Part shown: positions 1 through 8,126 of the stretch, one piece after another
Numbering within the stretch: position 1 is the first letter of the stretch
How the letters are laid out: the number at the start of each line of letters is the position of its first letter
Source of the DNA: Bacteroidales bacterium
GTDB lineage: Bacteria; Bacteroidota; Bacteroidia; Bacteroidales; FEN-979
Reading direction: 5' to 3'
Length of the DNA stretch: 64,000 bases
Assembly: GCA_030681475.1 (NCBI GenBank)
Contig: JAUXWT010000044.1
Location: 45,379 to 109,378 of the forward strand
Notes under the pieces: generated by a model
What the model was told of the DNA's origin: nothing
The model's input: only the letters and a program-made list of their open reading frames with translations
The model's database searches: none
Translations under genes and position numbers: made by a program

Positions 1-655
1 TGATCTTCATCAGGTAATCATCCACCACGTTGGCCAAGTGATAGGTGGGAAGACCATCGGATTTAAACAACACCTTGTCGTCGAGGTTGGAAGTACTCAC
101 CACCACTTCGCCCCGGATCAGGTCATTGACCACCACGTGTTCATTTTCAGGAGTTTTTATCCGGACAACGTAGGGCATCCCTGATTCCATGTATTTTTTC
201 CATTGCTCCTCCGGAAGGGCAATCGAATTCTGCATCGTTTTCCTTGTCTCCTGATCATACTGGAAAGTCTGGCCCCCTTTTTCCTTAGCGCGCTCACGCA
301 TCTCGTTTAACTCCGCCTCCGTATCAAAAGCATAATAAGCGTGACCTGATTCAATTAACCTTTGAATATGATCCTGGTATATTCCTGATCGGTCCGACTG
401 CCGGTATGGGGCATGCGGGCCATCCTTTTCAGGGCTTTCGTCAAATTCAATGCCACACCATCCGAGCGAATCCACAATGTACTGCTCAGCGCCGGGAACA
501 AACCTGTTCCGGTCTGTATCCTCAATTCTGAGGATCATCTTTCCTCCAAGTTTCCGGACAAACAGGAGGTTATACAAAGCGGTCCTTACGCCGCCGATAT
601 GTAATGGGCCCGTGGGGCTGGGGGCGAACCGTACGCGTACTTGGTCAGTTTTCAT
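1..655 (-). CDS. gltX: Glutamyl-tRNA synthetase, N-terminal part (cut by window edge)
   Basis: Class I aminoacyl-tRNA synthetase that charges tRNA-Glu in the cytoplasm. It is absent from the ORF track because it runs off the left edge. Reading the reverse strand from an ATG at 655 gives [20 protein letters not shown], which carries the HIGH-type ATP motif (HIGG), followed by [10 protein letters not shown], typical of the GltX/GlnS catalytic core. About 218 of roughly 500 residues are visible; the KMSKS loop and anticodon-binding domain lie outside. It is divergent from the DUF4175 gene across a 117-bp spacer. The N-terminal match is unambiguous. Confidence 0.95.
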   Translation of the reverse strand, partial: MKTDQVRVRFAPSPTGPLHIGGVRTALYNLLFVRKLGGKMILRIEDTDRNRFVPGAEQYIVDSLGWCGIEFDESPEKDGPHAPYRQSDRSGIYQDHIQRLIESGHAYYAFDTEAELNEMRERAKEKGGQTFQYDQETRKTMQNSIALPEEQWKKYMESGMPYVVRIKTPENEHVVVNDLIRGEVVVSTSNLDDKVLFKSDGLPTYHLANVVDDYLMKI

Positions 656-677
656 CGGGTTGATATTTAGAAAGTCA

Positions 678-685
678 CAAAAATA
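678..685 (-). promoter_or_regulatory. Candidate -7 box for gltX
   Basis: On the minus strand this reads TATTTTTG, matching the Bacteroidota -7 consensus TAnnTTTG, 22 bp before the gltX ATG. No convincing -33 TTTG was seen. Confidence 0.35.
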
Positions 686-711
686 ATCTATTTTACCCAT
701 AAAGGAATTCG

Positions 712-719
712 TACTTTTG
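712..719 (+). promoter_or_regulatory. Candidate -7 box for the DUF4175-ybeY operon
   Basis: TACTTTTG matches TAnnTTTG and lies 53 bp before the ATG at 773, giving a plausible leader of about 45 nt. No clear -33 element was seen. Confidence 0.45.
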
Positions 720-772
720 TAATAGGATACTAAACATTTTTATCATCCGTTATTACACAACAATTTCAAATA

Positions 773-3700
773 ATGGCAGACAACCAGTTACTTATACAAA
801 AACTTGATCATTTCATCCGGAAATATTATAAAAACCGGCTGATACGTGGCGGCCTGTGGGCGCTGACCCTTCTGGCGGTTTTTTACCTGGTCTTTGTTTC
901 CCTTGAATATTTCTTTCACTTCAGTCAGAACGGGCGAATGGTATTGTTTTTCACATTCGTTGGCTTGTCTCTTTTTCTTTTGGCCAGACTAGTCTTCACA
1001 CCTACATTGCAACTGGTCAAAATAGGGAAAATTATTTCGCACGATCAGGCCGCACAGATCGTCGGTACCCATTTTTCCGAAATTCAGGATAAGCTTCTGA
1101 ATACCTTGCAACTTATCAACCAGCAAAAGAATGCCGGTGAAAGTTCAGACCTGCTTGCTGCAAGCATCGAACAGAAAACCAATACGTTAAAAGTCTTTCA
1201 GTTCAGTGTTGTCGTTGATTTCAGGAAAAACCTGCGATACCTGCGTTATTTCATGATCCCGGTGGCAATTATTTTACTTTTGGTGGCAGTTTCACCGAAA
1301 ATTATTTCTGATCCCACACAGCGGATCATTATGTTTAACCAAACGTTTATCCCCCCACTGCCTTACAAGATCACCATCCAGAATAAAACCCTGACCGCCA
1401 TCCAGCAGGAAGACTTTGAACTGCAGGTGAAAGTCACCGGTACGGAAATACCATCGGAGATGTATGTTAACACAAAAGAGGGCACATTCAAAATGGTGCG
1501 AAATAAAGGGTTTGTTTTCACCCATTTGTTCAAATCGCTGCAGGGAAGTATCTCTTTCAGGATTGTTACCGGTGAGTATAAATCTGAATCCTATGAGTTG
1601 AAAGTATATCCGAAACCAACAATTTTAAATTTTGAGGTCAGTATTACCTATCCGGCATACATTAATAAGCCGGTCGAAAAATTTGAAAACAAAGGTGATT
1701 TTGTCGTCCCGGAAGGTTCTGCTATTTCATGGAATTTCTATACCAAGGATGTGTCCATGATCAAAATGCGATTTGATATTGAATTGATCACACTGAAAAA
1801 GGAGAACAGCAATATATTCAAGCATACCTCTAAAGCGGGAAAATCTGTTTCTTACAGCATTACGCCTGTGAACGCGAACACCTCGGTGGCCGATTCCCTC
1901 AAATACAGGATAAATGTTGTCAATGATGGTTTCCCGTCAATTTTTGTCACGGAGTCGCAAGATTCTTTACTTGCGACCAATATCTTTTTCAAAGGTACGA
2001 TCAAGGATGATTATGGTTTTACAAATCTGACTTTCAACTATTCGGTTTTCTCGAAAGGGGATACCTCAGCCCGTAAGGTAAACATAGCGACAATCCCCAT
2101 TGATAAATCCATCAACAACCAGATTTTTTACTATGCCATTGATCTCATCGAATTACTCCCCGTCGCCGGTCAGAACATACAATACTATTTTGAAATCTGG
2201 GATAACGACGGCATCCATGGGCCAAAAGCAACAAAGTCGGAATTAAAGACCATCTCCACGCCTACGCTTGAGGAGATTGCCCGTCGTACCGATATGAATG
2301 AACAGTTTATCAATCAGGATTTTGAAAAGAGCCTGCTGGATGCAAAGGCGATGAAAAAAACGATGGAAGAGCTTAATAAAAAGTTGGTTGATCAAACGGC
2401 CATCTCCTGGCAGGAGAAGAAGAAAATTGAGGATTTGATCAAATCGAGTGAGGCTATCGAAAAGCAAATTGACCAGATAAAGAAAAAGAACACCGAAAAT
2501 ATTGCCACGGAAGAGAAGCACCTTGAGACCAGTGAACGGATTATAGAAAAGCAAAAACAATTGAATGAAATGATGGATCAGATGTTTTCGGAAGAGATGA
2601 AAAAAATGATCCGGGAGATGAAGGAACTGCTGAACCAGATTGATAAAGAAAAGCTTGGGAACCTTCTGGAGAAAATGAAGATGTCGAATAAGGAGCTTGA
2701 GACACAATTGGACAGAAACCTTGCTTTGATGAAGCAAATTGAATTTGACAGGAAACTTGAAACTACGATCAACGATCTGAGAAAAAACGCCGAAAAACAG
2801 GAGAAAATTGCCGAAGCAACAGAAAAACAAACGGAAAGCCTCGAAAAGCTTATCGAAAAACAAAATGAGGTTAACCAAAAGGCAGATAGCATTGCCGAAA
2901 AGATAAAGGAGTTGGAAAAGGAGGGGAAAGAGTTGGAAACTCCGGCAGATTTGGGTAATACTAAAGATAAGCAGGACAGTATCAGTAAAAGTCTTTCGGA
3001 AAGTACAAAGAAACTTAACGAGAAAAAAACCAAGGAGGCCTCCGGGAAACAGAAAAAAGCGGCGAAAGAAATGAATGAACTTGCACAGCAAATGGAAGAG
3101 TCGCAGCAGGACAGTGAAGATGAACAGTTGGCAGAGGACGCTGACAATATCAGGATGATCCTGGAAAACCTCGTAAGGCTGTCATTTGATCAGGAGGAGA
3201 TGATTGCACACACGCGGCAGATCGCTCGCAACGACCCGAGATATACGGAACTTGTTTACCGGCAGAAAGAGTTTAGCGGTAAGATGCAGGTTGTTGAGGA
3301 TTCGTTGATCGCGATCGCAAGGCGTCAGATTGAAATAAAACCAATAATCACCCGTGAGATAGCCGCCATAAACCTGAATGTCGAACTTGCGCTTGAGGCC
3401 ATGGAAACGCGTAACATAAATATGGCTGTTGCAAAACAGCAATTCGCGATGACCTCGATCAACAACCTCGCGTTGCTGCTGAATGAATCCTTGCAGCGGA
3501 TGAATGCAAAAATGTCTCCGGGAATGCAATCAAAGGGGGGTAAAAAATCCTGTCCTAATCCCGGGGGAAAGGGGAAAGGCAAATCGTCGGCAAAGAGCAT
3601 GAAAGAAATGCAAGATGCAATAGGCAAGCAATTGGGGAAATTGAAGGCCGGAATGGAAGGTGCAAAAAAGGATGGCAAGGGAAACATGCAGGGGCAACAG

Positions 3701-4129
3701 GGCATGAGCAGGGAGGTTGCCAAGCTTGCCGCCCAACAGGAAGCTTTGCGTAATGAAATGCAAAAGTATCAGGATGAGATGGGCTTGAAAGGCATAAAGG
3801 ATCAGGGATCGTTGAATGAAGCAGCCAAAGAAATGGAGCAAATCGAAAAGGATTTGATAAATAAAAGGATTACGCAGGAAACAATCAGGAGACAACAAAA
3901 TATCATGTCAAGGCTGTTGGAATCAGAAAAAGCTGAACAAATGCGTGATCAGGAAGAAAAAAGAGAATCAACCGAAGCAAAAACACAACCAAATAGTAAC
4001 CCTGGATTAAATTATGAGTATAACATAAAAAAAAGGGCGAGTCAGGATAACATTAATTTGGTTTTACCCGGCATTAACTCGTTCTATAAAAGCAAAGTAA
4101 ACAGCTACATTGTTAAAATAGAAAATTAA
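773..4129 (+). CDS. DUF4175 family large membrane/coiled-coil protein
   Basis: A 1118-residue Bacteroidota protein of the DUF4175 type; its molecular function is not established. Two hydrophobic helices lie near residues 22-75 and a third near 153-172 (MIPVAIILLLVAVSP). An Ig-like extracytoplasmic region of roughly 300 residues follows, then a very long Glu/Lys/Gln-rich coiled coil (about residues 490-860). A Gly/Lys-rich low-complexity stretch and a final charged segment close the protein. The next gene starts 1 nt after its stop codon, so it is almost certainly cotranscribed with the ATP-binding protein and ybeY. The large antisense ORFs across the coiled coil are shadows. Confidence 0.8.
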   Translation: MADNQLLIQKLDHFIRKYYKNRLIRGGLWALTLLAVFYLVFVSLEYFFHFSQNGRMVLFFTFVGLSLFLLARLVFTPTLQLVKIGKIISHDQAAQIVGTHFSEIQDKLLNTLQLINQQKNAGESSDLLAASIEQKTNTLKVFQFSVVVDFRKNLRYLRYFMIPVAIILLLVAVSPKIISDPTQRIIMFNQTFIPPLPYKITIQNKTLTAIQQEDFELQVKVTGTEIPSEMYVNTKEGTFKMVRNKGFVFTHLFKSLQGSISFRIVTGEYKSESYELKVYPKPTILNFEVSITYPAYINKPVEKFENKGDFVVPEGSAISWNFYTKDVSMIKMRFDIELITLKKENSNIFKHTSKAGKSVSYSITPVNANTSVADSLKYRINVVNDGFPSIFVTESQDSLLATNIFFKGTIKDDYGFTNLTFNYSVFSKGDTSARKVNIATIPIDKSINNQIFYYAIDLIELLPVAGQNIQYYFEIWDNDGIHGPKATKSELKTISTPTLEEIARRTDMNEQFINQDFEKSLLDAKAMKKTMEELNKKLVDQTAISWQEKKKIEDLIKSSEAIEKQIDQIKKKNTENIATEEKHLETSERIIEKQKQLNEMMDQMFSEEMKKMIREMKELLNQIDKEKLGNLLEKMKMSNKELETQLDRNLALMKQIEFDRKLETTINDLRKNAEKQEKIAEATEKQTESLEKLIEKQNEVNQKADSIAEKIKELEKEGKELETPADLGNTKDKQDSISKSLSESTKKLNEKKTKEASGKQKKAAKEMNELAQQMEESQQDSEDEQLAEDADNIRMILENLVRLSFDQEEMIAHTRQIARNDPRYTELVYRQKEFSGKMQVVEDSLIAIARRQIEIKPIITREIAAINLNVELALEAMETRNINMAVAKQQFAMTSINNLALLLNESLQRMNAKMSPGMQSKGGKKSCPNPGGKGKGKSSAKSMKEMQDAIGKQLGKLKAGMEGAKKDGKGNMQGQQGMSREVAKLAAQQEALRNEMQKYQDEMGLKGIKDQGSLNEAAKEMEQIEKDLINKRITQETIRRQQNIMSRLLESEKAEQMRDQEEKRESTEAKTQPNSNPGLNYEYNIKKRASQDNINLVLPGINSFYKSKVNSYIVKIEN

Positions 4130-4130
4130 G

Positions 4131-4616
4131 ATGAAACGAGATTTCAGGGAACTGGTTATTGTAGGAAAAAAGGAAATTGCGAAACTTGAAAGGTTTGTTG
4201 AAGAGATTTGCGATTACTACAATATTAACAATGAATATTTTGGCAATGTTTTGCTGGCCACCACAGAGGCAGCTAACATAATGTTTGCTTTAAATGAATC
4301 GTCCGAAAAGGGGTGTATTGTTATCAGCTTTGATCGGAATCCAAAGGGTTTGGTCTTCCGTATTAAACTGAAAAACGGGGTCGATGAAACAACCGTTAAC
4401 GAGGATATCCTTGATCGTGAAATAAGAAAACATAAACTGGCCAGGGATATTTTTATCATCAAGGCCCTCACCGATGAGATTGAAATCTCGGTGAATGCCC
4501 GAAGTATCATTCTCGTGTTTTACGTTTCCAGTATGAATTACGAAAAATCGCTTCAACGAATTAATGAATTGAAAGAGTACTGGAGTAAAAAGGATATCGT
4601 TATTCATAAAAAATGA
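4131..4616 (+). CDS. ATP-binding protein of the anti-sigma/GHKL (HATPase_c_2-like) type
   Basis: A 161-residue soluble protein with the layout of RsbW-like GHKL ATPases: a helix with an N-box-like pattern (LLATTEAANIMFALNE), a beta strand with a possible ATP-lid remnant around LKNGVDETT, and a C-terminal strand pair. The G1/G2 glycines of a true kinase are poorly kept, so nucleotide binding is inferred. It starts 1 nt after the DUF4175 stop, and its own stop overlaps the ybeY ATG by 4 nt. No sigma or anti-anti-sigma partner is visible nearby. Confidence 0.65.
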   Translation: MKRDFRELVIVGKKEIAKLERFVEEICDYYNINNEYFGNVLLATTEAANIMFALNESSEKGCIVISFDRNPKGLVFRIKLKNGVDETTVNEDILDREIRKHKLARDIFIIKALTDEIEISVNARSIILVFYVSSMNYEKSLQRINELKEYWSKKDIVIHKK

Positions 4617-5044
4617 GTGGGGGGATACAATTTTTCACCGAGAATATCAACTATTTGTTGCGTGGAAAAAGAAAGATCCGGGAATGGATATTGAGTACGA
4701 TTGAAGCTGAAGGAGAGTATTGCGGTCATCTCAATTTCATTTTTTGTGATGATGATTTTTTGTTGGAACTTAATTGTAAATATTTACAGCATAACACTTT
4801 AACTGATATTTTGACCTTTCCATTCGACGGGGAAGGGAAGTCATTGAACGGCGATATTTATATCAGTTTACCGCGTATCAGGGAGAATGCGGGGATCTAT
4901 GAACAAAAAATTGAAAATGAATTACACCGGGTAATGCTCCACGGCATTTTACATCTGATCGGTTATAATGATACATCTGAGCAGGAAAAGAGAGAGATGA
5001 GAGCTAAAGAGGATTATTATCTTGAGCGACGGAGGTTAATATAG
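4613..5044 (+). CDS. ybeY: Endoribonuclease YbeY (rRNA maturation factor)
   Basis: Zinc-dependent endoribonuclease acting in 16S rRNA 3'-end processing and ribosome quality control. The 143-residue length fits the family. The metal motif appears as HGILHLIGYNDTS near residue 103. The third ligand position is Asp rather than the His of proteobacterial YbeY, a form I recall as common in Bacteroidota. LTDILTFPF matches the conserved TDVLSFP segment. It is coupled to the upstream gene by an ATGA overlap and is the last gene before the mnmG promoter region. Confidence 0.93.
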   Translation: MSGGIQFFTENINYLLRGKRKIREWILSTIEAEGEYCGHLNFIFCDDDFLLELNCKYLQHNTLTDILTFPFDGEGKSLNGDIYISLPRIRENAGIYEQKIENELHRVMLHGILHLIGYNDTSEQEKREMRAKEDYYLERRRLI

Positions 5045-5118
5045 CCAACAGTTCTACGACCATTTTCAGCCCAGGGGAGATTTCCATTTTACATACGGGT
5101 TTTCTGACGATCACTCTT

Positions 5119-5152
5119 CTTATCGAAAGAGTACGGGTAGCGTTTCGATAAG
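5119..5152. repeat. Perfect 10-bp inverted repeat (hairpin or operator) upstream of mnmG
   Basis: CTTATCGAAA (5119-5128) is the exact reverse complement of TTTCGATAAG (5143-5152), with a 14-nt loop containing TACGGGT. It lies 75 bp past the ybeY stop and directly abuts the candidate mnmG -7 box, so it covers the -33 region. It could be an operator, or a terminator for the ybeY operon, since a short T run follows. Confidence 0.6.
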
Positions 5153-5155
5153 TCG

Positions 5156-5163
5156 TATTTTTG
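5156..5163 (+). promoter_or_regulatory. Candidate -7 box for mnmG
   Basis: TATTTTTG matches TAnnTTTG, 57 bp before the mnmG ATG. A transcript from here would carry the parS-like site in its leader. Confidence 0.4.
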
Positions 5164-5190
5164 CCTGGGATTTTTTAATTATGGAGGGTG

Positions 5191-5206
5191 TGTTTCACGT
5201 GAAACG
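5191..5206. promoter_or_regulatory. parS: parS-like centromere site
   Basis: TGTTTCACGTGAAACG matches the ParB consensus TGTTnCACGTGAAACA at every fixed position except the last base. It lies 14 bp before the mnmG start. A second site follows 1.9 kb away. ParB-parS sites usually cluster near the chromosome origin. Confidence 0.75.
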
Positions 5207-5219
5207 TTAAAGCTTACGA

Positions 5220-7088
5220 ATGCAAAAATATGATATAATCGTTGTCGGAGCAGGACATGCAGGGTGTGAAGCGGCTGCAGCAGCGGCCAATATGGGTTCG
5301 AAAGTCCTGCTGATTACCATGAATATGATGAACATGGCCCAAATGTCGTGCAACCCCTCGATGGGTGGAGTGGCAAAAGGACAGATCGTTCGTGAAATTG
5401 ATGCGATGGGTGGATATTCGGGTATTGTGACTGACCGCACCATGATTCAATTCAGGATGCTGAACCGGTCAAAAGGTCCTGCCATGTGGAGCCCACGGGC
5501 TCAAAATGACAGGGTACTGTTTTCACTTGAATGGCGCAGCATGCTTGAAAATACGAAAAACGTTGATTTCTGGCAGGATTCCGTGGTCAACATTATCGTT
5601 AAAAATGAAAAAATAGCAGGAGTAAAGACAGGATTGGGCTTTGATATTAAATGCAAAGCCGTGATACTTGCAAACGGAACATTTTTAAATGGCCTGATCC
5701 ATATTGGTGAAAAGCAATTTTCAGGAGGAAGGATGGGTGATAGCGCTTCAATAAGCCTGACCGAAAGATTGGTTGATTTGGGATTTATTGCAAGCAGAAT
5801 GAAAACGGGTACTCCGGTGAGGGTTGACGGACGGACGCTTGATTTTTCAAAAATGGACGAGCAACCCGGTGATGCTGTACCCGGAAAGTTTTCTTTTACC
5901 GACACTCCCGCCCTGATAAACCAGCGGAGTTGTTGGCTTACCTATACCAGCGGACAGGTGCACGACATTTTAAGAACCGGGTTCGACAAATCGCCCATGT
6001 TCACAGGTCGAATTCAGGGAAAGGGACCACGGTATTGTCCATCGATTGAGGATAAAATCGATCGGTTTTCGTCTAAGGAGAGGCATCAGTTATTTATTGA
6101 GCCTGAGGGATGGAATACGGTGGAGTATTATGTTAACGGCTTCTCTTCCTCCTTACCGGAAGAGGTTCAGTTCAGCGCCCTGAGAAAGGTAAAAGGGTTC
6201 GGAAAAGCAAAATTCTTCAGGCCCGGATATGCGATTGAATATGATTATTTCCCACCGGATCAGTTGAATTTCTCGCTGGAAACAAGACGAATTGAAGGTT
6301 TATATTTTGCAGGCCAGATTAACGGAACAACAGGATATGAAGAGGCTGCTGCACAGGGGATGATGGCAGGCATCAATGCCCATTTGAAGATCAGAAAGGA
6401 GAAGGAGTTTATCCTTAAACGTTCTGATGCTTATATCGGTGTTTTAATAGATGATTTGATTACCAAAGGCACGGAGGAGCCTTACCGGATGTTCACCTCC
6501 AGGGCAGAGTACCGTATTTTATTACGACAGGATAATGCTGATCAGCGATTGACGCGGCTATCAAATGAGATTGGATTAGCGACAAAACAGAGGTTTGAAG
6601 TTGCTGAGGAAAAATATCGCAGAGTGAATGATTTTTCACTTTTTCTGCATGCGTTTAGTGTAAAACCAACACAAATTAATCGGTTACTTTCAGAAAAGGA
6701 AACCAATGAAATTGTACAAAAGCAAAAGGCCTCTACTATTCTGCTCCGGCCTCAGTTATTTCTACAGGATATGATCGATCATATTGAAGAGATCAGGGTT
6801 TATGCACATGACCATGGATTCCTCAACCGTGAAATTGTGGAGGAAACTGAGCTAATGATCAAGTACGAGAGTTATATTGTTAAAGAACAGGAGTTGGTGG
6901 ATAAGCACGCAAACCTGGAAAATTTCTCCTTATCCGGAGACTTTGAGTATGCAAAACTAACCTCGTTGTCGCATGAAGCCAGGGAAAAATTGAACAAGGT
7001 AAAGCCGCGTACCATCGGACAGGCTTCCCGCATCAGTGGGGTGTCTCCGGCCGATATTTCTGTATTGATCGTTTACCTGGGTCGTTAA
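5220..7088 (+). CDS. mnmG: tRNA uridine-5-carboxymethylaminomethyl synthesis enzyme MnmG
   Basis: FAD- and NADH-dependent subunit of the MnmE-MnmG complex, which modifies U34 of tRNAs that read split codon boxes. The 622 residues match the family length. The N-terminus carries the FAD-binding GAGHAGCEAA fold and the conserved SCNPSMGGVAKG with its reactive Cys. Further family signatures are GTFLNGLIHIG, TGTPVR, GTTGYEEAAAQG and EEPYRMFTSRAEYR. The C-terminus has the SxISGVSPADI helical region. The ATG at 5220 follows the parS-like site. The stop codon overlaps the next start (TAATG), so the methyltransferase is probably cotranslated. Confidence 0.97.
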   Translation: MQKYDIIVVGAGHAGCEAAAAAANMGSKVLLITMNMMNMAQMSCNPSMGGVAKGQIVREIDAMGGYSGIVTDRTMIQFRMLNRSKGPAMWSPRAQNDRVLFSLEWRSMLENTKNVDFWQDSVVNIIVKNEKIAGVKTGLGFDIKCKAVILANGTFLNGLIHIGEKQFSGGRMGDSASISLTERLVDLGFIASRMKTGTPVRVDGRTLDFSKMDEQPGDAVPGKFSFTDTPALINQRSCWLTYTSGQVHDILRTGFDKSPMFTGRIQGKGPRYCPSIEDKIDRFSSKERHQLFIEPEGWNTVEYYVNGFSSSLPEEVQFSALRKVKGFGKAKFFRPGYAIEYDYFPPDQLNFSLETRRIEGLYFAGQINGTTGYEEAAAQGMMAGINAHLKIRKEKEFILKRSDAYIGVLIDDLITKGTEEPYRMFTSRAEYRILLRQDNADQRLTRLSNEIGLATKQRFEVAEEKYRRVNDFSLFLHAFSVKPTQINRLLSEKETNEIVQKQKASTILLRPQLFLQDMIDHIEEIRVYAHDHGFLNREIVEETELMIKYESYIVKEQELVDKHANLENFSLSGDFEYAKLTSLSHEAREKLNKVKPRTIGQASRISGVSPADISVLIVYLGR

Positions 7089-8008
7089 TGTTCCACGTGA
7101 AACATGCACTGAAAATGGAAGAAACTATTGACAATTGTCCTGTTTGTGAAAAGAAAAGTTTTTCACCATTTCTTGATATTAAAGACCACTTTCTTACCGG
7201 AGAGTTGTTTTCCATTCAAAAATGCGATACATGCGGGTTTAAATTTATAGACCCAAGGCCGGATAAAATGGAAATTGGGCGGTATTATCAATCCGAGGAC
7301 TATATCTCACATGATGCAAAAAAATCAAATATCATCAGCCGGATCTACAAACTGGTCAGGGTAGTTTCAATTAAAAGCAAATACATCCTGGTCAGGAAAC
7401 ATGTTCAACATGGAATGATCCTTGACATAGGTTGTGGCACTGGTGAATTTCTGCACTATTGCAATTCCCGGGGATTTGATGTTACAGGTGTTGAACCCAA
7501 CGACAAGGCTAACCAATATGCGCAAGAGGTAAACGGAATCCCGGTATTCAAAAGGTTATCTGAGATGCCTGAAAATCAGGGGTGTTTTCATTGTATTACG
7601 ATGTGGCACGTACTTGAGCATGTTCATGACCTGAATGAAACGATTAGATTAGTGAAAAGCAGGTTACATCCTGATGGGATTTTTATTGTCGCAGTCCCAA
7701 ACTGCAATTCGTGGGACGCAAAGGAGTATGGAAAATTTTGGGCGGCATATGACGTACCGAGACATCTTTACCATTTTACGGCCGCCACGATGAAAAAATT
7801 GGTGGCGAACCATGGATTTGAGATCAGGAAAAAGATTCCCCAAAAATTCGACGCCTATTATGTTTCGATGTTAAGTGAAAAATACAGAACGGGGCGAAAC
7901 AATTATTTCAAGGCGCTATTTTTTGGTTTTTGGTCAAATCTTCAGGCCGGCAAGTATGACAGAGGGTCTTCAAGTCAAATTTTCGTCCTATCGTTAAAAA
8001 AGTCTTAA
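7088..8008 (+). CDS. Class I SAM-dependent methyltransferase with N-terminal zinc-ribbon-like Cys pairs
   Basis: A 306-residue methyltransferase of the Methyltransf_23 type. The N-terminus has two Cys pairs (NCPVCEK and KCDTCGF) that look like a zinc ribbon, followed by FIDPRPD. The SAM-binding motif I is ILDIGCGTGEFLH near residue 117, and WHVLEHVHD is the post-II segment. The substrate is unknown; relatives act on sugars, quinone precursors or peptides. The first codons (MFHVKH) are the parS sequence itself read in frame. An in-frame ATG at 7115 (MEETIDNCPVC) gives a more family-like N-terminus and may be the real start. It overlaps the mnmG stop by 1 nt. Confidence 0.85.
   Translation: MFHVKHALKMEETIDNCPVCEKKSFSPFLDIKDHFLTGELFSIQKCDTCGFKFIDPRPDKMEIGRYYQSEDYISHDAKKSNIISRIYKLVRVVSIKSKYILVRKHVQHGMILDIGCGTGEFLHYCNSRGFDVTGVEPNDKANQYAQEVNGIPVFKRLSEMPENQGCFHCITMWHVLEHVHDLNETIRLVKSRLHPDGIFIVAVPNCNSWDAKEYGKFWAAYDVPRHLYHFTAATMKKLVANHGFEIRKKIPQKFDAYYVSMLSEKYRTGRNNYFKALFFGFWSNLQAGKYDRGSSSQIFVLSLKKS
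7089..7104. promoter_or_regulatory. parS: parS site (full consensus) inside the mnmG/methyltransferase junction
   Basis: TGTTCCACGTGAAACA matches TGTTnCACGTGAAACA at all fixed positions. It begins one base after the last base of mnmG and lies within the first codons of the next ORF. With the copy at 5191 it brackets mnmG. Confidence 0.85.
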
Positions 8009-8018
8009 TTTTAGACCC

Positions 8019-8048
8019 TGTATCGATTGTTACGGGTGTTTTGATACA
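8019..8048. repeat. Imperfect inverted repeat related to the 5119 element
   Basis: TGTATC (8019-8024) pairs with GATACA (8043-8048). Like the element at 5119, the internal sequence starts TATCGA, contains TACGGGT and ends in GATA. The two may be members of one small intergenic palindrome family. Confidence 0.4.
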
Positions 8049-8071
8049 AACTGTCACCTCTGCCTTAAAAC

Positions 8072-8085
8072 GCGTTTATAAACGC
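8072..8085. promoter_or_regulatory. Perfect 14-bp palindrome upstream of the sensor kinase
   Basis: GCGTTTATAAACGC is its own reverse complement and lies 41 bp before the kinase start. A homodimeric regulator could bind it; no regulator can be named. Confidence 0.4.
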
Positions 8086-8126
8086 CCGGAAGGACGTGAT
8101 GCATTGTGCTGTAAATCTGAAACTTA

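Noticed and set aside
2243-3147. Long antisense ORFs (282 and 189 aa) opposite the DUF4175 gene
   Set aside because: They mirror the Lys/Glu-rich coiled coil and give Phe/Leu/Ser-rich low-complexity translations with no recognisable domain.
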